From contig NZ_CANMFD010000001.1 in assembly GCF_947496995.1 (NCBI RefSeq), positions 306,692-370,691 on the forward strand: a DNA stretch of 64,000 nucleotides, given 5' to 3'. Made by a program: the position numbers and the translations under genes. This stretch comes from an uncultured Roseibium sp. Lineage in GTDB: Bacteria; Pseudomonadota; Alphaproteobacteria; Rhizobiales; Stappiaceae. This document shows, piece by piece, positions 38,347-48,275 of this stretch. Position 1 is the stretch's first letter. Each line of letters starts with the position of its first letter. The notes under the pieces are model-generated. The model was not told the DNA's origin. It searched no databases and saw only the letters and a program-made list of their open reading frames with translations.

Positions 38347-38449
38347 CATTTCACCCGCTCCTGTGCCTGGACGTGTCAAAGCTAAGCGCAATGCCTACCT
38401 GACCTAAGGCAGGTCTGGCAAGGCTGGCTCTTCGGCTAGCCGATTATCC

Positions 38450-39343
38450 TCATGCCTGACAGGAGGGACAATAAAATGTCGACCGTCCCGATTGCACCAG
38501 CCGGGCAATGCTGCCTGCGCAGCCCGGCGTCCTGCAGGCCTCGCCCTCCCGGTCATATACGGCAAAGGAATGCTGAAAATAGCCGAGCGTGCCGTCGGTC
38601 TGCGTATGGTCCTTCAGGGAGGAGCCGCCTGCCTTGATGGCCTCTTCGAGGATCGCCCGGATGTTCGCGGCAAGAAGGTCGGCCTTCTTTGCCGGCCGCC
38701 CGGATTTTGTCGCCAGCATGCCGGCAGGGCTTTGCGGGCTGAGGCCCGTTCGCCAGAGAGCCTCGCATACATAGATGTTGCCGAGGCCCGCGATGAACTT
38801 CTGGTTCAGCAGCGCGGCCTTCAGGGGCATCTTGCGCCCCGCGAACAGCCGCGCCAGGGTGGCGCCGCTCAGTTCATTGCCAAGCGGCTCCAGGCCGAGT
38901 TCCCTGAAATAGGGGTGCGCGGCCAGCTCCGGCCGGGACACAAGGTCCATGAAGCCGAAGCGGCGCGGGTCATTATATATAATGCGCGCGCCGGGTCCCG
39001 CCGTCGTTTCCAGGTGGAACACCACATGGTCGTGTTTCGGGTCCTTGTTGCGCGGATGGGCGAATTGGCCGGGAAGATCCTCCGCAAGGCCAGCCTCGAT
39101 CCGGAACGACCCGGACATGCCCAGATGCATGATCAGGACGTCGTTGCTGTCGATGTCCGCAAGCAGATATTTTGATCGGCGCGAGAGCGCCGTCACCCGC
39201 TTCCCTGTCAGCCGGTCCGCAAAACCGGCCGGAAACGGAAAGCGCAGATCCGGGCGGTTCTGCTCGACCCGTGCAATGAGCGCGCCTTCGAAGGTCGGCG
39301 CGAGACCCCGTTTGACGGTTTCGACTTCCGGCAGTTCAGGCAT
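38450..39343 (-). CDS. mutM: Formamidopyrimidine-DNA glycosylase
   Basis: A 297-residue Fpg/MutM with the diagnostic N-terminus [14 protein letters not shown] (catalytic Pro1 after Met removal, Glu2), the helix-two-turn-helix [22 protein letters not shown], and a C-terminal zinc finger [13 protein letters not shown]...FYCPSCQA with four cysteines. It excises 8-oxoguanine and FaPy lesions. It is divergent from ubiE, as in many alphaproteobacteria. Confidence 0.97.
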   Translation of the reverse strand: MPELPEVETVKRGLAPTFEGALIARVEQNRPDLRFPFPAGFADRLTGKRVTALSRRSKYLLADIDSNDVLIMHLGMSGSFRIEAGLAEDLPGQFAHPRNKDPKHDHVVFHLETTAGPGARIIYNDPRRFGFMDLVSRPELAAHPYFRELGLEPLGNELSGATLARLFAGRKMPLKAALLNQKFIAGLGNIYVCEALWRTGLSPQSPAGMLATKSGRPAKKADLLAANIRAILEEAIKAGGSSLKDHTQTDGTLGYFQHSFAVYDREGEACRTPGCAGSIARLVQSGRSTFYCPSCQA

Positions 39344-39579
39344 TTGAAGCTTCTCGTGGTTGGCTGTCTGGTGTCATCGGATCGCACATTAGTTGCTCCC
39401 GGGGTCTGGTTTCAGCTTCCGTTGCGCGTTATAGGCCTGCGTCATATGGCTTTTCTATCCCGGCGAAGATAGCGCTTTGCAAGGGCTTGTACTATGGTTC
39501 GGCGCACTTTGACGAGACAGATCCCGCACCAGCATCCGCGTTCGCAGCAACGCGCAAAAGTTGACCTTGGAGGCGCTTC

Positions 39580-40383
39580 ATGACGCAGCAGGCACACGGG
39601 CAGACCGGTTCATCCAGCCGTTCTCCGGAAGACATGCCGACCAGCTTCGGCTTCACCAGGGTTGACGAGGGCCGCAAACAGGCCCTGGTGGACGATGTCT
39701 TTCACAAGGTTGCCGAGCGCTATGACCTGATGAACGACCTGATGTCCGGCGGTTTTCACAGGGTCTGGAAAGACGCGATGGTCTCGCATCTTGCGCCGCC
39801 GAAATCGGGAGGCCGGGGCTGGCGTCTTCTCGACGTGGCCGGGGGCACCGGCGATATCGCCACAAGGGTCGTGCGCCGGTCGGGCGAGACGGTCGAGGCC
39901 GTGGTCTGCGACATCAACGAATCCATGCTCGGTGTGGGCCGGGACCGGGCTGAAAAGGCCGGTCTTTCCAACCTGATCACGTTTGCACAAGGCAATGCGG
40001 AAGAGCTGCCGTATCCCGACAGGAGTTTCGACGCCTACACGATCGCCTTCGGTATCCGCAATGTGCCGGACATCCCCAAGGCGCTCGGTGAGGCGTACCG
40101 TGTCCTGAAGCGGGGAGGGCGGTTCCTCTGCCTGGAGTTCTCGGAGGTCGAGGTTCCGCTTCTCGACAAGGCCTATGATGCCTTTTCCTTCAAGGCGATT
40201 CCCGCGATAGGCAAGATGGTGACGGGAGACGGCGATCCCTATCAGTATCTGGTGGAATCGATCCGCAACTTCCCGAACCAGGAGCGCTTTGCCGAGATGA
40301 TCCGCGAGGCCGGGTTCGAACGGGTCACATATCGCAACTATTCCGGCGGCATCGCCGCTCTGCATACCGGCTGGAAACTCTGA
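39580..40383 (+). CDS. ubiE: Demethylmenaquinone/ubiquinone methyltransferase UbiE
   Basis: A 267-residue class I SAM methyltransferase with [41 protein letters not shown], the SAM site [14 protein letters not shown] and [21 protein letters not shown]. UbiE methylates the ring in ubiquinone and menaquinone synthesis. It is followed three bases later by ubiB, forming a quinone-synthesis pair. The GGAGG before ATG 39580 supports the start. Confidence 0.97.
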   Translation: MTQQAHGQTGSSSRSPEDMPTSFGFTRVDEGRKQALVDDVFHKVAERYDLMNDLMSGGFHRVWKDAMVSHLAPPKSGGRGWRLLDVAGGTGDIATRVVRRSGETVEAVVCDINESMLGVGRDRAEKAGLSNLITFAQGNAEELPYPDRSFDAYTIAFGIRNVPDIPKALGEAYRVLKRGGRFLCLEFSEVEVPLLDKAYDAFSFKAIPAIGKMVTGDGDPYQYLVESIRNFPNQERFAEMIREAGFERVTYRNYSGGIAALHTGWKL

Positions 40384-40386
40384 TAG

Positions 40387-41970
40387 ATGGCGCTTCCGGT
40401 AATGCCTTTTTTCCGTCTGGTGCGGGCGGGATTTGTAATGGCGCGCGAGGGCGTGTTCGGTCTGGTCTCCCTTCCGGACCTGCCGGCGGGGCCAAGGTTC
40501 GTCATTGCCTCGGCGCGGCTTCTGGAGCGCCGGGCGGTAAAGAGCAAAAGCGCGGATCTGCGCCTCTCGGACGCCCTTAACAGGCTGGGTCCTTCCTACG
40601 TCAAACTTGGTCAGTTCCTTGCGACCCGCGCCGATGTGGTCGGCAAGGACGCCGCCCGCGAGCTGTCGGCGCTCCAGGACAGGTTGCCCGCCTTCGGTCA
40701 CGATGCAGCCCGCAGCGCTGTTTCCGAACAGCTGGGTCAGCCGGTGGAAGAGATCTTCGCCGAGTTTGGAGAAGCGGTCGCGGCCGCCTCCATCGCGCAG
40801 GTGCACCCCGCCGTGATCCGCGATGGCGATGGCGCGGAGCGGAAAGTCGCCGTGAAGATCCTGCGCCCGGGCGTCGCGCGCCGCTTCCAGCAGGATCTGG
40901 AGAGCTTTTATCTGGTCGCGCGTCTGGCCGAGAAGTTCCATGCCCCCTCGCGCCGCCTCAGGCCCGTAGCCGTCATCGACACGCTGGCGCAATCCGTTGC
41001 CATGGAAATGGATTTCCGTCTCGAGGCGGCGGCCCTGTCGGAAATGGCCGAAAATACCGCCAACGATCCGGGCTTCCGGGTGCCCGGTGTCGAATGGCTG
41101 CGCACCGCCAAGGGCGTGCTCACCATGGAGTGGATCGACGGCCGCAAGATGTCGGACGTCGAGGGCATGCGCGAAGACGGTCATGACCTGGAAGCGCTGG
41201 GCGCTGCGGTCATCCAGAGCTTCCTGCGCCACACCCTGCGGGACGGCTTTTTCCACGCGGACATGCACCAGGGCAATCTGTTCGTGCAGGCCGACGGCAC
41301 GCTCGTCGCCGTCGATTTCGGCATCGTCGGCCGCCTGAACAAGCGCGAGCGCCGTTTTCTGGCGGAGATCCTCTTCGGCTTCATCACCCGCAACTACAAG
41401 CGCGTCGCGGAAGTCCATTTCGAGGCCGGATATGTGCCGGCCCATCAGGATGTCGACATGTTTGCCCAGGCGATCCGCGCCATAGGCGAACCGATCCACG
41501 GGCACGACGCCAGCGAGATTTCCATGGCCCGGCTGCTCACCCAGCTGTTCGAGGTCACCGAACTCTTCGAAATGCGCACCCAGACCCAGTTGCTCATGCT
41601 GCAGAAGACCATGGTCGTGGTCGAGGGCGTGGCCCGCTCGCTCAATCCGAACCTCGACATGTGGCGGACCGCCGAGCCGGTGGTGGGAACCTGGATCAGG
41701 GAAAATCTCGGTCCGGCCGGCAAGCTCCGCGATGCGGGCGATGCATTTTCCGCGCTGGCCCGGATCGCCAACGACATGCCGATATTCGCCGACAGGATCG
41801 GCCGCATGTCCGAGGAACTGGAAAGAATGACCGCTTCCGGTCTGCGCTTTGACAGCAACACCGCCGAAGCCATAGGCAAGGCGGAAGCGCGCCACACCCG
41901 TTCGGGCAGGATCGCGCTCTGGGTGATCGCCCTGTCAGTGGGCGCCATCGCCGTGCATGTGATCTTCTAG
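40387..41970 (+). CDS. ubiB: Ubiquinone biosynthesis protein UbiB (atypical protein kinase-like ATPase)
   Basis: A 527-residue UbiB/ADCK family protein. The KxGQ motif reads YVKLGQFLATRADVVG, followed by AAASIAQVH and the kinase-like loop GFFHADMHQGNLF with downstream VAVDFGIVGRL. A C-terminal membrane segment (ALWVIALSVGAIAVHVIF) anchors it to the inner membrane. It helps extract or organise ubiquinone intermediates. It is three bases from ubiE and clearly co-transcribed. Confidence 0.96.
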   Translation: MALPVMPFFRLVRAGFVMAREGVFGLVSLPDLPAGPRFVIASARLLERRAVKSKSADLRLSDALNRLGPSYVKLGQFLATRADVVGKDAARELSALQDRLPAFGHDAARSAVSEQLGQPVEEIFAEFGEAVAAASIAQVHPAVIRDGDGAERKVAVKILRPGVARRFQQDLESFYLVARLAEKFHAPSRRLRPVAVIDTLAQSVAMEMDFRLEAAALSEMAENTANDPGFRVPGVEWLRTAKGVLTMEWIDGRKMSDVEGMREDGHDLEALGAAVIQSFLRHTLRDGFFHADMHQGNLFVQADGTLVAVDFGIVGRLNKRERRFLAEILFGFITRNYKRVAEVHFEAGYVPAHQDVDMFAQAIRAIGEPIHGHDASEISMARLLTQLFEVTELFEMRTQTQLLMLQKTMVVVEGVARSLNPNLDMWRTAEPVVGTWIRENLGPAGKLRDAGDAFSALARIANDMPIFADRIGRMSEELERMTASGLRFDSNTAEAIGKAEARHTRSGRIALWVIALSVGAIAVHVIF

Positions 41971-41980
41971 CGCAGATGCA

Positions 41981-42003
41981 TATGGGGATCCTTGATCCCC
42001 ATA
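41981..42003. terminator. Hairpin between convergent ubiB and sugar ABC ATPase genes
   Basis: A perfect 10-bp repeat TATGGGGATC-CTT-GATCCCCATA lies between the two stop codons (41970 and 42008). There is no T-tract, so it may be a bidirectional RNA end-protecting hairpin rather than a classical intrinsic terminator. Confidence 0.6.
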
Positions 42004-42007
42004 TACT

Positions 42008-42802
42008 TCAGACGGTGCCGCCCAGGCTGCCCTCGAGCGCGACCAGTTCCTGACCGCCTGCCATCAGATCCTGCAACTCTTCCGGCTCGATCTGACCTCG
42101 TTGGGCGGTGCCCAGGGTCTTGCCCCGGTTCAGGACGGTGAAACGATCACCGACAGCCATTGCATGGCGCACGTTGTGGGTGATGAACACCACGGCGATG
42201 CCTTGTTTGCGCACCTTGTCGATGGTCGCCAGAACATTCGCGGTCTGCCGCACCCCGAGAGCCGACGTCGGTTCATCGAGGATCAGCACCTTTGCCCCGA
42301 AGTGCACCGCGCGGGCGATGGCGACGGTCTGACGTTCGCCGCCGGACAACGTGCCGACCGCCTGGTCCGGGCCGCGCAGGTTGATGCCCATCTGGCTCAT
42401 TTCCTCCATCGTCACCCGATCGGCATGCTTGCGGTCGAAGAACGATATGCCGGCAATCTTTTTGGTCGGTTCGTTCCCCATGAAGAAATTCCGCGCCACA
42501 GACATCAGCGGGATCATGGCCAGATCCTGATAGACGGTCGCGATACCGGCGGTAATCGCGTCGCGCGGATCCTCGAAGTGCATCTCATGACCTTCGAAGA
42601 GGATTTCGCCCTTCGTCGGCTTGTGGACGCCGCTCATGGTCTTGATGAAGGTGGATTTGCCTGCGCCGTTGTCGCCCAGGAGACAGTGGCATTCACCGGG
42701 GAAGATATCGACGGACACGCCAGCCAGGGCGATGACGGAACCGAAATGCTTTTCGATCCCTTTCATCTGGATGATGGGTGCATGGGTGGTTCGGGAATTC
42801 AT
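42008..42802 (-). CDS. Sugar/inositol ABC transporter ATP-binding protein (single ABC domain)
   Basis: A 264-residue ATPase with Walker A LLGDNGAGKSTFIKTMSG, signature TLSGGERQTVAIARAV and Walker B VLILDEPTSALG. The sugar-type (CUT2) ATPases usually have two fused ABC domains of about 500 residues; this one has a single domain, like FrcA. It ends the leftward importer operon after the permease (one-base gap) and serves the inositol regulon by position. Confidence 0.93.
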   Translation of the reverse strand: MNSRTTHAPIIQMKGIEKHFGSVIALAGVSVDIFPGECHCLLGDNGAGKSTFIKTMSGVHKPTKGEILFEGHEMHFEDPRDAITAGIATVYQDLAMIPLMSVARNFFMGNEPTKKIAGISFFDRKHADRVTMEEMSQMGINLRGPDQAVGTLSGGERQTVAIARAVHFGAKVLILDEPTSALGVRQTANVLATIDKVRKQGIAVVFITHNVRHAMAVGDRFTVLNRGKTLGTAQRGQIEPEELQDLMAGGQELVALEGSLGGTV

Positions 42803-42803
42803 G

Positions 42804-43928
42804 TTACCGCTCCCCTGTGATGATGCGCCGAATATAGGTGTTCAGGATCACGGCGAGCAAAAGGATCACGCCGAGGAACACCCGAAACAGGGAGCTTTCG
42901 ACACCGGCGAAGAACAGTCCCTGCTGAACGACACCGAAGATCAGCGCGCCCAGGGCAGCCCCCAGAACGGATCCATAGCCACCGGTCAGCAGGGCGCCGC
43001 CGATAACAACCGCAATGATGGCCTCGAATTCCTTCAGCAGACCCCGGTCCGCGCCCGCGGAGCCGAACTCCATGACCTGGCAGGTGGCGAAAACCGTTGC
43101 GCAGAAGGCGGTGAAGGTGAACATGAGGATCTTTACCCTGTTCACCGGCACGCCGACGTAGCGCGCGGCCTGTGCGTCGCCGCCGGAGGCGAAGATCCAG
43201 TTGCCGAACTTGGTTTTGGTCAGCAGCACATGGCCGAAGATTATCAGCAGGATCGCCCAGACGATCAGCATCGGGATCCCGTCGACAACCGGTTCGCCCT
43301 GCCTCGAGCCGCGCTCGAACGTGGCGATGAGGTCATGTTCGCCGAGAAACTGGAAAAATCCGGTCAGGATCTTGCCGCCGAAAAACGGAGCGAGCCAATC
43401 GCCCTCGGCCTGCTCGCGGATACCGCCGATGATGGTCTTGTTTTCGAGAAGCTGAGGGAAATAGATCGTGAAACCGCGCAGGATGAACAGCGTCGCCAGC
43501 GTCACGATGAAACTGGGAAGGCCGGTCCTGACCACGATCACCCCGTTGAGCGCCCCGATCGCGAGGCAAAGGACAAACGCCACCAGGATGGCCAGCCAGA
43601 CAGGCCAGCCGAGCGTTACCGAGAAAATCGCGATCATCATCCCGGCAAAGCCGATCATCGAACCGACTGACAGGTCGAATTCGCCGGCGATCATCAGGAG
43701 ACAGGCCCCCACCGCTATGATCATGAACTGCGCCGATACGGTCGACCAGTTCAGTACGCCCTGGCTGTTGAACATGCCGCTGTCGTGGGCAAACAGCAGA
43801 AAGAAGGCGAATACGGCGATCGTACCGCAGATCCCACCAAGTTCGGGCCGGATCAGGGCGCGCCGAAGCGACGACATTTCCTTGACACGTTCATCGGCAA
43901 CAGGCTTTGGCTGCGTTGTCTCTGACAT
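42804..43928 (-). CDS. Sugar/inositol ABC transporter permease (FrcC/RbsC type)
   Basis: A 374-residue BPD_transp_2 permease with about nine to ten hydrophobic segments, including LLMIAGEFDLSVGSMIGFAG and the typical ALLTGGYGSVLGAALGALI. It forms the membrane channel of the CUT2 importer. A hairpin separates it from the binding-protein gene upstream. Substrate is inferred from the linked inositol genes. Confidence 0.93.
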   Translation of the reverse strand: MSETTQPKPVADERVKEMSSLRRALIRPELGGICGTIAVFAFFLLFAHDSGMFNSQGVLNWSTVSAQFMIIAVGACLLMIAGEFDLSVGSMIGFAGMMIAIFSVTLGWPVWLAILVAFVLCLAIGALNGVIVVRTGLPSFIVTLATLFILRGFTIYFPQLLENKTIIGGIREQAEGDWLAPFFGGKILTGFFQFLGEHDLIATFERGSRQGEPVVDGIPMLIVWAILLIIFGHVLLTKTKFGNWIFASGGDAQAARYVGVPVNRVKILMFTFTAFCATVFATCQVMEFGSAGADRGLLKEFEAIIAVVIGGALLTGGYGSVLGAALGALIFGVVQQGLFFAGVESSLFRVFLGVILLLAVILNTYIRRIITGER

Positions 43929-43967
43929 CGCTCGCGCTCCGTTTCTCGATTGGAAGAATTGAAAGAC

Positions 43968-43993
43968 GGAGGCGCCCGCTATCGGGCGCCTCC
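43968..43993 (-). promoter_or_regulatory. Intercistronic hairpin after the binding-protein gene
   Basis: A perfect 11-bp repeat GGAGGCGCCCG-CTAT-CGGGCGCCTCC sits eight bases beyond the binding-protein stop and before the permease gene. It is a very stable stem without a T-tract. In ABC operons such hairpins protect the 3' end of the binding-protein mRNA so that protein is made in excess; this role is inferred. Confidence 0.75.
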
Positions 43994-44000
43994 GCTAAGT

Positions 44001-44951
44001 TCAGCGGTATTCGCCGGCGAACTCTTCAACCTTGGTCAGCCCGTCAGCGGTGACGAAGCCGGGGCCAGAGTTGATGTTGTTGCCCGGCAGAACGCCGTAG
44101 CGGTGGTAGTTGGTCAGGATGACGACCGGCATGTAGGCCTGCAGGAAGGGCTGCTGATCGATCCCCCACTGGATGACACCGGACTTGATGCCTTTGACGA
44201 TTTCATCGCCCAGGTCGAACGTACCGAAATAGATGTCGCCGGCCATGCCGTTTTCGTTCAGCGCCTGCATGGTCGGGCCTGCGGAGACCGGACCCAGCGT
44301 CAGGATGCCGTCGGTTTCAGGGTGAGCCGACAGATACGCCAGGACCTTGTTCTTGATTTCTGCCGGGTCGGTGCCGCTGTCCAGCATGGAATCGCCCAGT
44401 TCGACGCCGAGACCGTCGGCAAAGCCGCGGCAGCGTTCCCCGACCGTGGGCTGCTGAATGGCGTGGTTGACGCACAGGAATGCGGTCACGCCGTCGCCTT
44501 TGGCGCGCGTACCGGCTGCAAGGCCGGCGTCATATTCGGGCTGGCCGACATACATCAGGGCGCCGACGTCACGGGCCTGCTCAGGCGTGCCGGTGTTCAT
44601 GATGATGACGTCGATACCGGATGCGACGGCATCCTTGATCGGCCCCTGAAGCACATCGTAGTCGGCAAGAGTGGTGATGAGACCGTTGGGCCCCGATGCG
44701 ACGACCTGTTCGATGATCCGGGCCATGTCGGCGACATCGCCGGTCGGCGGGTTGCGGTATTCGACCTCGACGTCCATCTGCTCGCCGGCAAGCGCAATGC
44801 CGTTCTTGATGGTGTTCCACCAGCTGTCACTGTCGGGCGCGTGGCTCACCAGGACATATTTCTCCCCCTCGGCGGAGGCCGCGGTCGCCGCCATCAGCGG
44901 CACCGCCGCGACAGCTATCGCAAGTGCGGCTTTCTTTAAAATTGAAGTCAT
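44001..44951 (-). CDS. Sugar/inositol ABC transporter substrate-binding protein
   Basis: Start taken at ATG 44951 (MTSILKKAALAIAVAAV), which has GGGAGGAC just upstream and gives a normal signal peptide ending ATAASA-EGE; a longer frame to 45065 would run through the operator. The 316-residue product is a Peripla_BP_4 protein with VLVSHAPDSDSWWNTIKNGI and IDVIIMNTGTPE. Linkage to LacI, IolG, IolE and IolD genes suggests myo-inositol or a related cyclitol; sugars such as ribose or fructose are the usual alternatives. Confidence 0.93.
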   Translation of the reverse strand: MTSILKKAALAIAVAAVPLMAATAASAEGEKYVLVSHAPDSDSWWNTIKNGIALAGEQMDVEVEYRNPPTGDVADMARIIEQVVASGPNGLITTLADYDVLQGPIKDAVASGIDVIIMNTGTPEQARDVGALMYVGQPEYDAGLAAGTRAKGDGVTAFLCVNHAIQQPTVGERCRGFADGLGVELGDSMLDSGTDPAEIKNKVLAYLSAHPETDGILTLGPVSAGPTMQALNENGMAGDIYFGTFDLGDEIVKGIKSGVIQWGIDQQPFLQAYMPVVILTNYHRYGVLPGNNINSGPGFVTADGLTKVEEFAGEYR

Positions 44952-45039
44952 GTAGTCCTCCCAGTTTTGACCAGAACTCTGGTCCGAAAACGGCGTTGGT
45001 CCGCCCTTCGTATTCCAGACAATCACATCCGGGAAAAAA

Positions 45040-45055
45040 TTGCAACCGGTTGCAA
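45040..45055. promoter_or_regulatory. LacI-type operator, copy 1
   Basis: A perfect 16-bp palindrome TTGCAACCGGTTGCAA lies in the divergent region of the binding-protein gene and the LacI gene, 89 bp upstream of the binding-protein start. The central CG and dyad symmetry fit LacI/GalR operators. The identical sequence recurs at 49407-49422. Confidence 0.85.
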
Positions 45056-45129
45056 AAGACTTCAATCAGTGTCACCATGCGTTTTGATGAGCCTGATGAT
45101 AAAAGGAGCCGCAATCGGGTCGGAGATTT

Positions 45130-46167
45130 GTGAGCATGCCGAAGACTTTAAAGGATGTCGCTATTCGTGCGGGCGTTTCACGCTCCGCGGTCTCGCGCAC
45201 CTTCACCGATGGCGCTTCAGTTTCTGACAAGATGCGCCGCCGCGTCCTGAAGGCCGCCGCCGAACTCGGATACAGCCCGAACGCGCTTGCCTCAAGCCTG
45301 ACAACAGGGCGGACAAAGCTGATCGGTCTTGTCTCCAACAACTTTCACAACCCCATCTTCCTGGAGGTTTTCGACCGGTTCACCCGTGCGCTGCAGGAAA
45401 AGGACCTGCGCCCGCTGCTGGTCAATCTTTCCGATGAAACCGATCCGGCAAGTTCCGTGCGCATGCTGCGGCAATATTCGGTCGATGGTGTCGTGGTGGC
45501 CTCGTCGACACTGCCGCCGGGATTTTCCAAGGCGTTTCGCGATGCAGGCATGCCTGTCGTGCACGCCTTTGGCCGCCCGACCAGCTCACCCGAAGTCCAT
45601 GTCGTCGGCATCGACAATATCGAAAGCGGGCGGATGGCGGCACGCACGCTGATCGCGCGTGGATACAGTGACGTCGGGTTTCTTGGCGGTCCGGAAACAG
45701 CAACCTCCACACAGGACAGGTTGCATGGATTTCTGGCGGAAATGGCGAACCACCCGAACATTCGCGTCAGACATTCCTTTGCCGACGCCTATTCGTTCGA
45801 AGCCGGCCGGCGCGAGATGTTGCGGTTGTTGGCGGATGATCCCGCACAGGCCTATTTCGGCGGTGACGACGTGTTGTCCATCGGCGCGCTGTCGGCAATC
45901 GGAGAATGCAATCTGACGGTGCCGGGCGATATCGGCATCATCGGTCTGAACGACATGGAAATGGCCGCGTGGCAGAACATCAATCTGACCACCATCCGCC
46001 AGCCGATCCGTCACATCGTCGCCTCCTCCATCGAGCTGATGACCGAAATGCTGAAGGATCCGGACCGGCTGCCCGAGTCCCGGATATTTGCCTGCGAGAT
46101 TGTCGAACGCGGCACCTTGCGTCCCTTGAAGGCGCCGGAAGCCGGGGCTACCCTGGCTTCCGGCTGA
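45130..46167 (+). CDS. LacI-family transcriptional regulator of the inositol regulon
   Basis: A 345-residue LacI/GalR protein with HTH TLKDVAIRAGVSRSAVSRTF and hinge ALASSLTTGRTKLIGLV, followed by a periplasmic-binding-like effector domain with DVGFLGGPETATSTQ. The GTG at 45130 or the ATG six bases later could start it; GGAG at 45122 fits the GTG slightly better. It is divergent from the importer and converges on the oxidoreductase gene. Two identical palindromes in the cluster are its likely sites; the inducer is probably an inositol pathway intermediate. Confidence 0.94.
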   Translation: MSMPKTLKDVAIRAGVSRSAVSRTFTDGASVSDKMRRRVLKAAAELGYSPNALASSLTTGRTKLIGLVSNNFHNPIFLEVFDRFTRALQEKDLRPLLVNLSDETDPASSVRMLRQYSVDGVVVASSTLPPGFSKAFRDAGMPVVHAFGRPTSSPEVHVVGIDNIESGRMAARTLIARGYSDVGFLGGPETATSTQDRLHGFLAEMANHPNIRVRHSFADAYSFEAGRREMLRLLADDPAQAYFGGDDVLSIGALSAIGECNLTVPGDIGIIGLNDMEMAAWQNINLTTIRQPIRHIVASSIELMTEMLKDPDRLPESRIFACEIVERGTLRPLKAPEAGATLASG

Positions 46168-46169
46168 AG

Positions 46170-47303
46170 TTAACGGAACATCGGCGGCCGGGCGTCCATC
46201 CAGGCGCCCTGGTTCTTCGCCGAAGCCACGGCCGTGTGGACTGCCGCCATCGACCGCACGCCATCGGAAGAGTTCGGCAGACCGTCCCGGACTTCACCCC
46301 GGATTGCATCGGCCAGATCGCAATAGATGTTGGCCACTGCCAGCGGAAACCCTTCGGGATGCGCGATGGAAACGCGCGACAGACGCTGTGCGTCGGCGTG
46401 CAGTCCGGCCTCGCCCTTCTCGATGATCTGTGTGCGGCCGCCCACCGGTGTGTAGATCAACTGGTTGGGCTGCTCGGACTGCCAGCGCAGGCCGCCGGTT
46501 TCGCCAAACACCTGGATATCGAAGCCATGCTGGCGGCCGATCGCAACCGATGACGTCCACAGCCGACCGACCGTTCCGCGCGACAGGCGGAAATTGACCA
46601 TCGCGTCGTCCTCGAGCACGCGGCTGGGGATCGTCGATGCGAAATCGGCGGACAGTGTGGCGACCTCGTCGTTGCAGATGAAGCTGGCCATGTGAAGCGC
46701 GTGAATGCCGCAATCCGCAAACTGGCCGGAAACCCCGGCCATGGCCGGGTCATAGCGCCAGCGGACTCTGGGATTGTCCGCATCTGCTGCATCGCCGTGA
46801 TGGCCGTGGCTGAAGTTGGTGACCACAAGGCGTACCTTGCCGATTTCACCCGCCTGCACCATTGCCCGCGCCTGACGCACCATCGGATAGGCCGAGTAGC
46901 AGTAGTTCACCGCGCAGATCTTTCCCGTGGCCTTGGCCACCTTGACGATCTCCTCGCCTTCGTCGACCTGCATGGTCATCGGCTTTTCGCACAAAACGTT
47001 GAACCCGGCTTCAAGAAAGGCTTTGGTAATCTCGAAATGCGTGGAGTTCGGGGTTGCCACCGTAACCAGATCCACCTTGTCGGGGCGGTCCCGTTCTCCG
47101 GCCAGCATTTCCTGCCAATCGCCATAGGCGCGGTCTGCCGCCACACCGAGCCTGCGGGCATAGTCTCGGCCAATGTCCGCACGGTGGTCCAATGCGCCGG
47201 CGGCAAATTCGAAAAGCCCGTCAGCCTGCGCCCCCAGCCGGTGCGCCGGTCCGATCTGGCTGCCTTCACCGCCACCAATCATGCCCCATTTCAATTTTGC
47301 CAT
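46170..47303 (-). CDS. Gfo/Idh/MocA-family oxidoreductase (inositol dehydrogenase-like)
   Basis: Start taken at ATG 47303 (MAKLKWGMIGGGEGSQIG), with GGAAAGG upstream. The 377-residue protein has a Rossmann GGGEGSQIGPAHR motif and the family stretch VLCEKPMTMQVDEGEEIV (catalytic EKP). Such enzymes oxidise sugars or cyclitols with NAD(P). Linkage to IolE suggests an inositol, scyllo-inositol or inosose dehydrogenase step. The two-base gap to the convergent LacI stop is very tight. Confidence 0.9.
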   Translation of the reverse strand: MAKLKWGMIGGGEGSQIGPAHRLGAQADGLFEFAAGALDHRADIGRDYARRLGVAADRAYGDWQEMLAGERDRPDKVDLVTVATPNSTHFEITKAFLEAGFNVLCEKPMTMQVDEGEEIVKVAKATGKICAVNYCYSAYPMVRQARAMVQAGEIGKVRLVVTNFSHGHHGDAADADNPRVRWRYDPAMAGVSGQFADCGIHALHMASFICNDEVATLSADFASTIPSRVLEDDAMVNFRLSRGTVGRLWTSSVAIGRQHGFDIQVFGETGGLRWQSEQPNQLIYTPVGGRTQIIEKGEAGLHADAQRLSRVSIAHPEGFPLAVANIYCDLADAIRGEVRDGLPNSSDGVRSMAAVHTAVASAKNQGAWMDARPPMFR

Positions 47304-47363
47304 GTCTTTGCCTTTCCTGGCATTACTATGTTCGACATTCGCCAACCGGGTCCCGGTCGGCAG

Positions 47364-48254
47364 TCAGAATCCGATGGATTGAAGGTATTCGCGGTTGGCC
47401 CGTGCGTCTTCAAGCGGGGTGCCCGGCATGGAGGGGTCGCAGTCCTGCTCGACCGTGCACCAGCCTTCGAAACCGGCATCCAGAAGACGTTGACGGACGG
47501 CGGGAAAATCCACGTCACCCTGACCGAGATTACAGAAGATGCCTTGGCCGCAGGCCTTGTAGAAATCGGTGCGCCTGGCGACCACGTCGGCTTTGACTGC
47601 AGGATTTATGTCCTTGAAGTGCATGTAGGAAATGCGGTCCATGTGACGATCCATGAAAGCCACCGGGTCAAAGCCGGCATAGCTGTGATGGCCGGTGTCG
47701 AAACAGATCTTCAGGATGGTTTCGTCGACCTCGTCCAGCAGGCGTTCGAGCTCTGGCTCGAAGTCCATGAAGCCGGCGGCATGAGCGTGAATGCCGACGG
47801 TCAGGCCGTATTCCTCGGTGCCCATCCTGGCAATCGTTTCGATACGCTCGCGGAAGGCGGCCCATTCTGCCGAACCCATCTGTTCGGCCTCATCCGCACG
47901 GCCGGCCGTGGGGGCGCGGCGGGGCGAAATGCTGTCGATCAGCACCAGATGCTGTGCCCCATGCGCCACCAGCGCCTTGCAGGTACGCTGGCTTGCGTCC
48001 AGGACTTCGTCCCATTTCGCGGGATCATGGAAGGGGCGGAACACGACACCACCGATGATTTCCAGATCGCGTTCCGCCAGCGCGGGCGCAAGAATGGCGG
48101 GATCCTCGGGCATGTAGCCGATGGGTCCGAGTTCGATCCCCTTGTATCCCGCGCCTGCGCACTGGTCGAGGACCGACTGCCATGTGGGGTAGGAAGGATC
48201 GCTTGGGAATTCGATGCCCCATGAACACGGGGCATTGCCAATGCGAATAGTCAT
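47364..48254 (-). CDS. iolE: Inosose dehydratase-like TIM-barrel protein
   Basis: A 296-residue AP-endonuclease-type TIM barrel with APCSWGIEFP, GYKGIELGPIGYMPED, metal-site stretches IHAHAAGFMDFEPELE and ICFDTGHHSYAGFDP, and VEQDCDPSMPG near the end. IolE dehydrates 2-keto-myo-inositol to 3D-(3,5/4)-trihydroxycyclohexane-1,2-dione. It is flanked by two Gfo/Idh/MocA dehydrogenases in one leftward operon. Confidence 0.92.
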   Translation of the reverse strand: MTIRIGNAPCSWGIEFPSDPSYPTWQSVLDQCAGAGYKGIELGPIGYMPEDPAILAPALAERDLEIIGGVVFRPFHDPAKWDEVLDASQRTCKALVAHGAQHLVLIDSISPRRAPTAGRADEAEQMGSAEWAAFRERIETIARMGTEEYGLTVGIHAHAAGFMDFEPELERLLDEVDETILKICFDTGHHSYAGFDPVAFMDRHMDRISYMHFKDINPAVKADVVARRTDFYKACGQGIFCNLGQGDVDFPAVRQRLLDAGFEGWCTVEQDCDPSMPGTPLEDARANREYLQSIGF

Positions 48255-48275
48255 TTTGCGTAGCCTTTCAGATAC